Of a DNA stretch of 64,000 bases, positions 1 to 12,900 are shown piece after piece (the stretch's first letter is position 1; each line of letters opens with the position of its first letter). Source of the DNA: Phoronis australis (lineage: Eukaryota > Phoronida > Phoronidae); contig NMRA01000019.1 in assembly GCA_002633005.1 (NCBI GenBank), positions 444,710 to 508,709 on the forward strand, given 5' to 3'. Below the pieces are notes generated by a model that saw only the letters and a program-made list of their open reading frames with translations, was not told where the DNA came from and did no database searches. The position numbers and the translations under genes are program-made.

Positions 1-2944
1 ATAAAAACTGTCCAGTTTCAACTGTTCATATTTTTCCTTGAATGAAAGCTATTGATTTATTATTCACTTGGCATTGTTTAGTGGTGCCTATAGATTGTTA
101 CGCAGATGTCTTGAAACACGATTCCGATTTACCGCCCTCATTTAGTAGTTTTACTACACTGCCCCCCGTTATGCCATTTTGAGGTTGTGTTCAGTACACT
201 GCTGTACCAAATCTGCCCCCACTGTTATGAGAATGAAACTTAGCCAAAATGTTGACAAAACATGTTACTTTCATTTCATAAAATAAAAACTTTGTCAGCC
301 AGTTTATTAGTTATATATTTTGGCACCTCAAATGTACTAAAATGAGAAATTTTCATATATCTGAGATCGATGCGTGAGCACCGTAAAATCCGATTGTCCT
401 TCATGTTTTTCGATATTTTGCAACAAGTTAGTTCCTCCTGAATGTTTTGAACGTTTTACTACTGATCACTTAGGGCTATAGTACCCCTAAATACCATACA
501 TGGCTCCATTTTGTAAAAAGCCGATTATGTCCTCCACAGTGAACAGGGTTAGACATGAACTCGACAAATGTAGGTTATTTTGATTTACAGTTGTTTTACT
601 TTGCAATTTCCTCATGGGTATTTCTTCACACATACTCAAGTCAGATTTTCTGTTGATCAAGTGTTCATGCAATGCATTGTAATATCAAATGAAGGATAAG
701 TTTGGTTGCATGACCGCAATTTTTCCCACGACTTAAAACAAAAGACCGCAGAAATTTTCCTGACGAAATACCGGGTTTGCAGTTCTGTAAAAACATTCGA
801 ATGACAAGACAAACTCCACCACTGTCCATGGCAACTCGTCGCATGTTTTTCGCCCATCGGTCCTATCATTGTTTTCCTTTGTTGTGTCATTGTTGGATGT
901 AACAACACAGGTCGCATGGATATAGAACCTTGCGTACATCAGACCGTTGCCGATAAGTGCTCGTCATTATATCTTTATTATAACAACGGAAACAATGAAG
1001 ATGCTAATCTATTGTTCTCTATGCGACCAGGTTTCCCGTGGATGACCACAGAAGAGGAATCCCAAACTATCCACAAACAATGACCACGCACCTTAGTAAC
1101 TATTACCGCGCACACGAATCCTTTCCGTAGAACCTAAACACCAAATTTTTATATCCGTGTATTGTGTTGTATTGCTCATGGTAGGGGTTCAGACTATGTT
1201 GTATTAAGATTCCAATCCCCAACCCCCTAATATGTAGTTTGAGTAAAATTTCTAGACAATGCGGTTTTATAGATTTATTCTCCTTCAAATGAAGAGTAAA
1301 AATCAAATTCTGCACAGGTTTTTTAAAAGTAATCACTTATTGGAAGATCACACATCTAAAAAATAAACAATGTTTGACAATTTTGTTCATTATCTTATTT
1401 GAAAATTGCCTACCTCACAGACAACTCATCTAAGCTGAAAATATTCCTTGTGAAAAAATATAAAATACCAACCAGAGACTTGTGTACTACAAAATATGTT
1501 TTCGTAATACAATGCAAAGATAACTGTACAGTCAAAAGTGCAAATGTTATCACTCTAATAAAAAGTTGCCTTCTAGATCTTTTCAACACTCTAATTGCTA
1601 CAGGACAGAGTCAACCACACAAAGCTCATAAAGTCAGGGAATTACATTTAAGGTGACGTAGTCTCACTGCGAAAAAGTAATTTCGCAATATCGCTGACAA
1701 CACTGGAAATCTCTTCTTCACAAACTTGAGGTAGCTGTATTTACCACACCAATGTTCTTATCAAAACTAACCACCACAATATGAAAAATTGGCTTGTCGG
1801 TTCCAGTTAGGCAGCATTTTACAATAAAATGGTCATGAAAAAATACTTTTGCAACATGGTTTGCATTACAATTGCCCTACGATTACAGTTGTACATACAT
1901 ACTAGACCAGCAACAAAATTACCCATGGGAACCATAAAATGGTCAATTCGCCAAAAAACAAGAAGCCACCAGAGCTAATGTGCCAATACTTTTCAGTACT
2001 GCAACAAAAAATCATTTGAAGTGGACATAAACTCGCCTAAAATCACATAAAACAACTTTTAATTTAGATATTTTACCATCACAAAATAGGTATTACTTCC
2101 AGGTCACTTTTGAGCAATTTCAGAACTTTGAAAGATCTGGCAATATGCAATTGCTAAAGACCAGACTAATAGTGTGCGATTTTATACACACAGCATGGTC
2201 TCAAGGAATAGCAAACTGTCAATTCGCTACAATTCCAGAAATCACTTCCCATCTGGATAAGGAACAAACTGAGCAAAGTTTATAGAGGTAAATGGTCTAA
2301 ATCAAAACTTATTACCTCCTGGACAGAATATGGGTTTATAACCCAGGCAGAAAGATAAGTTAACAAAACCAGCCTAACTGCAACAGGGTCTCAAATTTCA
2401 GTAATATATACCCATTTACAAACAAAAATCTATAATGGTAAATAAAATGCGGAAACATAAATTCAGATCAATTACACATCTTCAAGGAAAAGGAATAGTA
2501 CAGTGGTCAGAAATCATCTAAATGTGATGGCCACACTGAGAAATCCTGTCAGACCAAAAAATCCAGTGGCTAAACAAAATGAACAATGTACCATTACCAT
2601 GTGGCCCAGGATCATAATCCGTGCCTGGACAAAAATTCAGTCTTAGACTAGGTAAATTTTAGATTTGTGCTGTTCACACAAGCAGTTCTGGTGCAAACAA
2701 AGCTTGCGACAACACACAAGCCTACTTCCCTACACAGCTGTGCTGATACAATAATGCCCCCACTGGATTTAGCAGATCTGCCAGAGTATTTACAGGTCCA
2801 GCCACTGTACTGTTTCCTCCCTTTGAATTTTTACAATGCTACATCCTTGACAATCGCAGATTGCCTCTTTCTATGCATACTCCACTTCCTCTGTCCCAGT
2901 TTCCCCACATTTGCTGAAAGTGGCCTATCTCAACAAATTACTTT

Positions 2945-3187
2945 GGACCTGTTGTGGTATAAGCCAGTAATCTTTGGCAAGTACTTTTTCCCCAACTCGT
3001 TCCTCAAGCTACAAATTCTCTTTGACATATCTTCTGGGAGTAGACTTTTCAGCCTCTCTCTAGCCCCCTCACTTAGTTGTCCAGAAGGGTACCTTCTTGC
3101 TGGTTGTGAACTTTTCCATACCCAACCTTTACTAATAATCAGCAAGTCTCCAACTTCAGCAGAAGCCACTTCTTCAGCATAAGCCTT
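2945..3187 (-). pseudogene. Unrecognised open stretch with possible splice acceptor
   Basis: On the minus strand ttaatacaattttag is followed by an open frame of about 80 codons beginning ESGKAYAEEVASAEVGDLL and including LSEGARERLKSLLPEDMSKR. It stops at TGA just past a possible donor (AAA|GTAATT). It is charged and richer in G+C than its surroundings, unlike random intron sequence. I recognise no family. It could be a relic of a mobile-element gene or an exon of an unknown gene. It does not match the expected end of the F-box protein. Confidence 0.2.
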
Positions 3188-5340
3188 TCCTGATTCCTAA
3201 AATTGTATTAATGAAAAAATTAAACATATTAAATTTAATGTGGCCATTTCGGCTCAGAAAATATGAATACCAAGCTAAAGTGAAGGCACCAATATTTTTG
3301 ACGGCTTTAGCATGTTTAATTAACTTCATAATCGCAGAAATTCATTGGCAGACATAACATACTCCCTAGTCTCTAAAAGTAGTTCATGGGCAGAAGTCAT
3401 GTTACACATTTGGTGGTTGTTATGAAAAGTTATGATGACTACCTATTTTCTATGCCAATGTATACATGTAGTTGCATAAACATCAACACATTTGAATAAG
3501 ATATGATTAAGCAATAAGGCCCAAGTTATAAGCAATCACGGTGTGACAATAAAAGTATTTTTGCATGAATGACGTGCTTCTAAAAATATTCCTCAGGGTC
3601 AGACCCTGGAGTTTAGTGATTCCTACCTGAGCTCACACGAAGCAGGACGTTGTCGTTGAACCTTGACTTAACGTCTTTGGTCATTTTTCAGACCTCTATC
3701 AGGCTCTATCAGATTTCTCCTCTAGTGTGCAGTGGATGTTCTCAGTGTCTTTGGCGACAGCAATATATCTCGAGTGTTGTAACGATGATTCGGGCAAGTG
3801 AATCTAATAAGGTAGATTATGTAGCTCCTGCTCCACACCTGCCTCCGAGGCAGACACTGAGACAGACTACTTCTCAGGACTCAGGAGGACACGTTCCACC
3901 TCCACATCAGCTCCACGTACTCTTATAAGGTGCTCAAATGTCTCGCTCTATACCTTGTGCATTTCCCAAGAGTTTCCAAAGTTGTTTCTCTCCGCAATTT
4001 GTAGAAATACCACATTCGATGCGACTGGCAGTGCCAGATAAATAGATAAATTCGCAAACCCGCACTTTAGGTCAGCCATCATTCAACTAACGCATTGTAA
4101 GCTTTAGTTTGGTATTCAGACGAGTTGGATGAACAAATTTAGTATAATTTCATATTTTAGTGGGAAATGCTAGTGTCTTTAAAATTAATTAAAAACATTT
4201 AAGCAAACCAATTCTTTTAATTGTTGTATTATACCACGGCATATTAATGCGTAGAAACGGCGCACAACTAGTGACTGGTTTAACATGACAAATACACATA
4301 CGCGGTCTGAAAATAGTGAAATTCAGACACCTATTACCAAGCCTGCCTGAAGGGCTGACAAAGTTTTTATTGTATTAATTTCAAGGGCATGGAGTCTTCT
4401 ACATGTCCATGTTATTATTTTTAGTTTTCTCGCGGGGGCAGCTTCGCTATAAGGGTACAACTTACTGCTGGTTTTTCACAAGAAGGAAAGGTACCTCCAC
4501 GGAAACAGTTCCAGTGTTACCATGGTAACAGATATTGCAGTGTCGGTGCCGTTTTTACTGACATTGGTCATGAACCTATCGTGTGATATCAAAATTGTTC
4601 AGAAACGATTCTGTTTGAAGCAGAAACTGGAGTAGAAAATTTGGTCAAAAATGACTCATTCCACAACAAGAAATTGCCTCATTTTGCCCCCAAGAACACT
4701 TCCCTTGTATCTCCTAAACCACCAAACTTTGTGGGGTCATACTTCACCCAATTTCTCTCATCCCTAATGTGATTTATCAGACTAAACATGGATCTGAATG
4801 GCTGACCCCCCACCTTGCCGCTTGTTGGCTGTACAGTGGTCGGTGGATCCGTGGACTGATACTTAAGAAAAAAAATTACCAAAATTGGTCTCTTCGGCAT
4901 TATTCATAGGGTTCGTTTTATGAATGCTCGCAATTTGTCAAAATCACTGTCTCGTGGCACTGCCATGGTATAGATCTTCTTATGATACAGCAAATATTTC
5001 ATGCTACTAATCTTTTACAAAAAAACGAAGATATTTAATTTTACTATTTCACTTGTCTGGTCGGCCATAGTGCATCCTAAATTGTTACGATTTTAGTTAT
5101 TTTTTCTTTTTCATATATTTATCATCATTGATAAACAAGATTTTACCGTTTGGTAGTTAGTGTAATGACCTCGTATGCTACACGTAAAATGCAGACCACT
5201 GTGAAGAATATCCAGGAAATAGGACTTAAGCAGACATATTGGTACTAAGATGGCTGGAATACAACTCAAAAGCGCTGCACTAATTCCAAAGATAATGGTC
5301 ATTAACTAAAGATTCCTGCAAAAAGCCAACATGCTCATTA

Positions 5341-5525
5341 CTTGAAACCATATTTCCTCAGAATTGAGCTGCCAAAAGCCGGAAAAAAAGGAATTAAGTC
5401 ACTGAACATCATAAAATAATGTTGATTATATTCCCTTCATTACCAACGAGAACATGGAAACCATCAGCAACTCGAGAAGAGGTTTCCAGTTTATTGCAAA
5501 TTCAAAAATGGTGTATGTAGGCATT
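5341..5525 (+). repeat. Dispersed repeat (copy 1), related to 35221-35450 and 8650-8790
   Basis: Shared words in order with the 35.3-kb copy: TTCCTCAG, GAGCTG or TAGCTGTCAAAA, GAATTAAG, a TTCCCT block, GAGAACAT, CAGTTTATTG and ATGGTGTATGTA, followed by GCATTG. The 8.65-kb copy shares the ACCAACAAGACGAACAT / GAAACCATCAGC section. Direct orientation; no ends or coding capacity seen. Confidence 0.4.
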
Positions 5526-6773
5526 GTATGTGGCTTGAGTTGCTGTCTCATTTGGCAAGAATTCAGAATTTGACAAATGTTTTTAAACTCCAAAGCTCTT
5601 GGGTAAAAAATTCAACAGCGGAGGGGAAACAGGTGTGAATGCCCGAGTGCTTGAATGCCTGTTAAACTAATAGCTCTATGGTTGAGTGGTAACCGGATTA
5701 CTGGCCTGTGATAAAATTAATCACATAATCGAGCTGTTATACCTTAATTCAGTGTAAAGATTTCCAATTTGAAATTGGAGGCCATTATCAAAGTCTTTTT
5801 AATTCATAGAGAAAAGTAAAAGCAAAACCTTGGATGGTTTGACCCCAGTTTCATAGGTGGCGCTACATCTGATTTCCTATTGAAAATCAACATTGAATTT
5901 TTCTCACCAATTGGGATTTGAAAAGTCTGTTGCCACAAATATTGGACTTTTATGACGAGCTTCTTTTATTGGGGGCTTGAAATGACCAATTGCAAAAAGA
6001 GGAAAATTTTCCAGGTGATGCATCGTTCCACAAATACTAGGCTTGTGTGATGAAAATATTCGTTGTGTTGTAAAATTTAACTGAAATAAAGGTTAAATTG
6101 CATGAATGAAGTCAAAATAATGACACAAAAGAAACAAAGTGGAAACTGGAAAAAATAGAGGAAATTGAAACCAAAAAATAAAATCCTCATAAAAGAGGAA
6201 AATTCCAAGCCTTGACTGAGTTTCAAAGATGGATGCCAGTGATAGTGTTGTCTAGAGTTTAACAAAAAGTACACGCAATACAGGCAACATTTGGTACTAC
6301 TGTCTTGATTTCATCATCAAAAGATCCTTTTCAGTATTGGAGTTACAAAAATCAAAGAAGGTAATACATGTATAATTGGAATGTTATTGAGCGCCGTTTA
6401 ATATATTCCTCTCAGCAGAAAACTAATTAGCTTGTCTAGATGAACTCTGAGCACAGAACAAGATTTAGTGACCCTGATGCTGGGCGTTTGCTGTGCCATG
6501 AAAAATGAGATTCAAAAAGCTTGCACTGAAATTTACCAGCAATACGCATAGTATATTTAACAAAGCAATGAAGATGTTATAGACTATTAATCCAAATTAA
6601 TAGTTGCGCACAATGCTAATAATGCAACAGCTATCTGGTAATTCCATATTTGACAGAGCGATTCTGTCAGTTGTACTTAATTTGGAGAGAAACGCCAAAA
6701 TACAGCTCCTCCAATATCCACTTTGTACTGAGCCAGAGGATCAATCGCACCCCTTCCACTTTCACCAACGTAC

Positions 6774-6953
6774 CTTATCTTGTCAATGAACTTGCTGCTC
6801 TTATCGCTGTAGCGGAGCGTATCTGGGTCCCATTGCAGCTCCAACCGCTGTAGACGAGAACAGTGGGTTGCAAAGCTTTCCATAATCTGATCAATGTGAA
6901 TCTTGGACTGCAGCTTGAGGAACCAGCCATCTGCAGTGCCCAGAGAACAGATT
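6774..6953 (-). CDS. F-box gene exon 7 (last exon seen)
   Basis: Acceptor ggattccttccag ends at 6954. The first base (A) completes the Arg of exon 6. It encodes about residues 370-429: ICSLGTADGWFLKLQSKIH, DQIMESFATHC and the strongly LRR-like CSRLQRLELQWDPDTLRYSD. The donor is ATAAG|GTACGT with GT at 6773-6772, again phase 2, so at least one more coding exon is needed. An alternative acceptor 39 bases further in (ctgcag at about 6915) gives the wrong phase. Plus-strand open frames over this exon are shadows. Confidence 0.85.
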
Positions 6954-9900
6954 CTGGAAGGAATCCAAATATATTTACAGTGAATGAATCATTATTCGAT
7001 AATCTTGGCAAATGTCACTTTCCCAGCAACAAAGAGGAAAACTGGTTCAAACATGGCGTGAAAGAGGTAGTGTTTGACAGATTAGACCAGCCTTCTCTCA
7101 ACAGATGCCGAGGACTGCAGATCATGCTGTCGTCAATCTGGAATCACACGATTCAAGATCTCCTGTGAAATCTGCCATGTGATCAGTCACATGACATGCC
7201 CTGCTCCAGCCAGTCACTGTACCATGACTGCTGAAGCCCATGAGAGATGGGCGCTATGTCGCTTCAATCCAGCGAGTCCAGTAATTGTTTTATTTTCATT
7301 CATAATCCTCTGAATATAGGTAGACACCTCACCTACAACCAGCTCATAACGTTTCAGTAATTCCTTTGAATTAGATTATTTGATCAATTAACGTCTGTCC
7401 AAACAAATTTTTATTAAATCTTGAGATGAGTTGTTAAATTTGTTAAAGACTGTTAAACAGATGACATTGAAAACCCTTCAGTATATTCGTGCCCCATCAA
7501 GTTACCTCAAATAACAAACATAATGGTCATTTTTCAAATGCTCACCATATTCCTAAAAATTTCAAAATTTCATGGTGAGTTTATTGTTGACAGCCGTACT
7601 ACTGTTTATAAAGTTTTCAAATAATCAATTAAAATTGTCCTCTTGTTTATGCTTGTTGAAAATTAAATGTTCATCAAATAATATTTTACCGTTCTAATTT
7701 GAAGAAACTTTACATAAGTTGGACGAAGAGAACATTGGAGAGTTTCGAACTACCAAGAAGGAACTTTTTGCGGTTCATGAAGTATAAGGCATTCCAATCT
7801 TTTAATTGAATTTATTAAGAAAGTCGCCTTTTCATAGCAAAACTCAATATTATGAAAAAATCTGCCATGACTGTGGCACATGCTGTATGTACATTTTTTA
7901 TGGAAGAAACCCTTGGAGGAGACAGGCACCTAAATCTGGATACACCCACATTGGCTGCATAACATATAGCATGTGGTATATGTCAGTCAAAAAATTCTAT
8001 AACCACTTAAGGTGAAATCTCACCAATTTCAGTAAAAAAGACTTCTAAAATTGCTATTTTATCATTTTTCAAAAGCTTCTCACATTATTGTTAACGACCA
8101 CTAACTTTTTAAAACAATGGGAGACTTTCAGAAAGCAATGAAAGTTGATCATGAGGGATCGGTAACTCACATCGCCACCTAGCTTAACAAGCAGAAGTTG
8201 TCTTCACAGCGGGTGATATAGGGTACCATGATTTGACTTTGTAAAAACATCCTTTTACCTTTTACAGTGTATGTGATTCAACAGAATGTGTTTTAAAAAA
8301 GTTAAAAAATGCCTCCTCGTCCTCTAGAGGCGACTGGTATCCAGTCCCAAGTGGCCAGTCACCAAATAGTTGCTATTTGAAAGACTCCCGTGATTTCTGA
8401 TACTGTATCTGAGGTACAGAAGTTGAACAAAGGAAAAGCATTAATTTGGTGCTTAATATCCTTAGTGGAAAAAACGAGACAACAAAACTTGATTATCAGC
8501 AATACTGCACCTTAAATCACAGATTTTACGAAACCAAGTTTCATGAAATGAGCTTCAAACACAAAATCATGACACATCACAGTAAATTTACTCAAAATCA
8601 AGCAAAGCCATTTAAATCCACGTTTCTCCATTAAGCAGGCAAAAAATGAAAATAATGTTATATTATTCTCATAAAACAAGTCTCATAAATAAAATAGGAT
8701 TCTAATTGTCTGTTACCAACAAGACGAACATTTGAAACCATCAGCCACTCCACAAAATGACTCAGAGTTTATCGGGGTAACTGTGCTTTGTGCAGTTTTC
8801 TCCAGAACTTATTGCTTTTTGAGTGCCCCGTCTTTATATGAGGGTCTATGTAAACAAAACTTATAAGTTTCTGAAGTTGCATACAACTTAAGGAGAACAA
8901 AATGATATCTTAGGAAACTGTTACAGTAGTTTTTGAGATCTCATCTTAAACATATCAATAAAATTTGATCATGATATTGATGCTGTAATGTTTTGATATC
9001 AATGTAGCTTTCTTTTTTACCAAATTTCATGAAAATTTTTTCACATGACTCAATTAATGGCAGATGGTAAAAGTAAAAAATCAAATTGTACATGCTTTCT
9101 ACTTTCAGAGAATAATTACTTTTACTGAGTTATTGGTTAAATACACAGACATATCAATAAAATCTTAAAAAATCTTAAGAATTCAACATTGACAGGTAAA
9201 CAGTAGTGAAATTCCCCTTTCACTGAGAAGATCTCATAAATTACAAAATTTGAAAAATGGTAATAAGTTTTTTTCTAATAACTCGTGCTTGTCATTTGTG
9301 ATCACTGTCTTTCAATTGCTTATATAAACACCCACAGTGACGTGACAACCACTGCAAAGTTACTCATAAATACAGTGACGTTCAGAACCCTTTCGTTATT
9401 AGCGTGTAGTTCTCGGGAGGTTGGGGAGACTTAGCCAATAAGAAAGCTGACCTATTGAGAAAACAGAGTAATTTGCTCTCTCTCACAGTAAAGGACTGAG
9501 ATAAGCTCTGCTCCTCAGTCATAACATGGGACTGTGAAAATTGACTGCAAGGAAATACTTATCTTTTCAAATGTGAATGGGGAATATGAGTGATGACTGA
9601 TGACTATTTCTCAACCAATATCATATAGCCGTCATGGATTTTTTCTAAGACTCCGGTCGATGCTTAAGCTATCATCACATTCAGGACATGATAGTGCATA
9701 ATGAAGTGGACTGATTGTTGATTCACAGGAAGCTTTGTTGTACAGGAAACACAATGATGAACAACTCTTTGGACACAAATGATGCAACAAGTCTGCTATC
9801 CACCTCACAGGTGATAGATGTGGAATTGGAAGATGCGACGTCAATAGGTGCAAATTCAAGTAATGTGACTAGTCCAACATGGAGTTCAGAGACAATAGGT

Positions 9901-12900
9901 GTACATATCATGCTGGGCATCTTTGTTGTGGTTGGTGTCATTGGAAACATACTTATACTGACAGTTTATACAAAGAAAAGAGACAACCTGACAGTGACAG
10001 TGTTTATAAATGCATTGGCATTTATCGACTTATTGACCTGCGGAGTAACAATTCCCTGTTTGTTTTTCGAGATGTACATGGCCACCTTATATGACAGTAT
10101 AGGACAGGGCTACGACATATTCTGCAAGATTGAATACTTCCTTAATTCAGTGGGACCAATGGCATCCACTTTTATAATGACGGCCATATCTATTGACAGA
10201 TATCTGTTTGTGTGCCACCCATTCTTTCACATGAAGTGGTTTTGGAAAAGGAGAGCCAAGATTATCATCCTTATTCTGATGTTTATTTCCTGTTTCTTTG
10301 GCAGTATTGTATCCATCCTATATAACTATAACTCATCGACGCATGAATGTGAGATAAAAAATGGTGATGATTACAGAATGTTTGCAACATTCTACACGTG
10401 AGTAATTTTTCTAAAGAATTTATAATAATTTTGAATTTTTCCTAAGAGGCAACCTGACCCCCAGAGTACTTCGTATATTGAATAAATTAATTAAGTGATC
10501 TCAAAAAGCAAATAATCGAAACAAAATTGTCTGTTGGTTCACAGATGAAACACATTTAGAATTTTTTATTTACTGAATGCTTCATGATCTAAATTAAATT
10601 ACTGGTATATCAAATTAAGTTTTTAATTTTCAACAAAATATTCCTTGTTAAACGATTCAGTCCAAAACCTTTCAATGACTAGATTTTGTAATTTTATCAA
10701 AAATGCAGGAAATCAAAGACATTAAGAAAATGAATTTGTATAACACCATGAAAAAATAGCATTCTGGAATGTTTTTGAGAATTGGTATTGTGATGCATTT
10801 TTCAAAAGTCACCTAATGTGAGCTGAAAAGGTGTGGAATTTTTATTCCCAGCATCAGCAGTGAACTTACCTTTGTTATCAGAAACCCACTGCTGTATTTA
10901 GTCCTGTTTAAATGGCTAAAAAGTGAAAATCGAATATTGAATTTGACCTTCTACTTTCATGCAATCATATTTTAATATAATTCCAATCAATGATAGAGTT
11001 TTATTTGGGCGCATGTGTCCTTTTCCAATAAATTTTGGGTAGGGAGTGCCTCAACCCCGTTGGTATGACAAGAAATATCGTGAGACCTATTTTATCAGAG
11101 TATAACAGGCCCAAATCAATTTTCATTTTTAAGCCTGCCCAGATAAACAAGGCGAATGTTGCTTTAATCAATAAGACCATAAAACAGACAATTATCTCTG
11201 AGCTGCCATTAATATACGAGATAAGGCCTGGTAAAAACACTACCTTTAGGGAATACATTTTCATTTTGTGTAGCCTCTGAAAAAACTTTGGTGTGGATGC
11301 TTTTTTCCTCAAACAATGAGGCACACAGAAAAATGAGTCAGTCACAGTGGAACCAATGATGTCTTTGTCTCGCTTTAAAAATTAAAACTGAACATAATAA
11401 AATTCAAGTGATGATCAAAAACATGATGCTGTAACTGTTTGTTCCATTCCAGGTATGTGCACAACGCCACCTTCTGGTTGGCTGGACTAGTTGCCCTTAT
11501 TGTCTACTCAGTCATGTTCTGTACAGTGAAGCGGCAAGAGAAATTTCGCCAGAAATACATGGCGACGGCCATGTCAAATGTAAAGAAACTGCGTTCCAAT
11601 GACGAGACTACACTGATGGTTAGCCAGCCACATGACGAGTCTACTAATACAGCTTCATCCAAATGGCGGACGGCCTACTATAAAGTGAGACAGCAACAGC
11701 AGCCAGTCAAATCCACACATAAAGCAAATGTGAGAGCTAAGGCAACAAGTTCTAAGCTAGCATTAATGTTTTTTGTCATCTATGTGATATTCATACTCAG
11801 TTTCCTGCCTCCCTCACTCATCATCTTCAAAGTGACACCTTTCAATCTGTGCCTCTTTTTCATGTATTTAGTGAATAATATAAGTAATCCTTTTGTATAC
11901 TTCATAATGAATGACAGTTTTAGACACGACTTGGGGAAACTTTGCTTCTGAACAGAGAAGCTGGAAGGTAAACTGGCTACAGAGTTCGGTTTTATGACAG
12001 CAAATCAGTATACATCCGTTCCAGTGAAGAAGTTCCCTTTTTCTCTTTGTTTAAATATCAAGAGATTTGCTATTGGTTGGAAGGTGATCAGAAAATTAGG
12101 AAACCGGCCTGTTAGTGGTATCTTGTAGGTGGACAATGCTTCCCAACATACGAAAACCATTGTTGCCATCCGCCCTTGATAAAACAAAGTTGATCTAAGC
12201 TCCTGTTGTATTAGCGAATTGTCTTCACAGCAATAAAATACTGGCTGAAATAAACTGAATTGTCGTGGACAGAAACTGGTAGTTTTTTATCATGTTTGGC
12301 TTCTGAAATTGAATTCCTTATGAAAAGTTTTATGTGGTGTAGAACTCTTCTTTCGCGGAAGAAAAGTGATAAAAATTGTCTGAAACGCTGTGATGGATTT
12401 TTATTTGTCGCCAACAGTTTTGAGTCAATGCTTGTTTACATTAATGTATTGTATTCATTCAGCGTGGTCGATCATTGGTGTTTGCATCGTGACATCAGAC
12501 AAAAGACTGAGCCTGGTGATTAACAAAAGAAAGATTGATATCAGGCCTCCGAAAACGGTATCGTTTGTAAAACGGATTAAACAGGAGATAGTTGTAATGG
12601 CATACGTCACGTCTGTCATTCAACTTTTGAACATCATTACAGTAATGACACATCTGAAGGTCTCACACTTTGACATGCCCGGCAGTTCAACTCTAAAGGT
12701 TTCATCAATATCACTATAACAATGAAACACTGCTTTATAGTATGCGCAAGAATTTAAAAAATATGACGAGACCGCAGTGGGAACTGACCTAAAGACCGGA
12801 AGACCGGTCATCAAGTCGATACCAACTGGTCACACAAAAATTTGTGATCTGTGTTGTACTTTTTGGGTTTGAAATTTAGAACCAAATGGCCCTGTATCAC

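Larger units (their letters stand above)
1..6773. other. Non-coding left flank, probably intron or 3' region of the F-box gene
   Basis: No exon could be supported. I looked on the minus strand for the expected terminal F-box exon (an LSDG-type motif followed by a basic tail) and did not find it. Low-complexity AT-rich sequence and decayed repeats dominate. One dispersed repeat (5341-5525) also occurs near 8.7 and 35.3 kb. A possible coding relic at 2945-3187 is listed separately. Confidence 0.4.

Noticed and set aside
2667-3182. 171-codon plus-strand open frame.
   Set aside because: It lacks a domain or good context, is Leu/Ser/Pro-rich and is antisense to the more protein-like minus-strand stretch at 2945-3187; probably chance.
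4679-4900. 73-codon minus-strand frame (DPTKFGGLGDTREVFLGAK end).
   Set aside because: Considered as the missing F-box C-terminus, but it has neither the expected motif nor a phase-2 acceptor.
6863-7168. 101-codon plus-strand frame.
   Set aside because: Antisense to F-box exon 7 and its acceptor region; no independent support.
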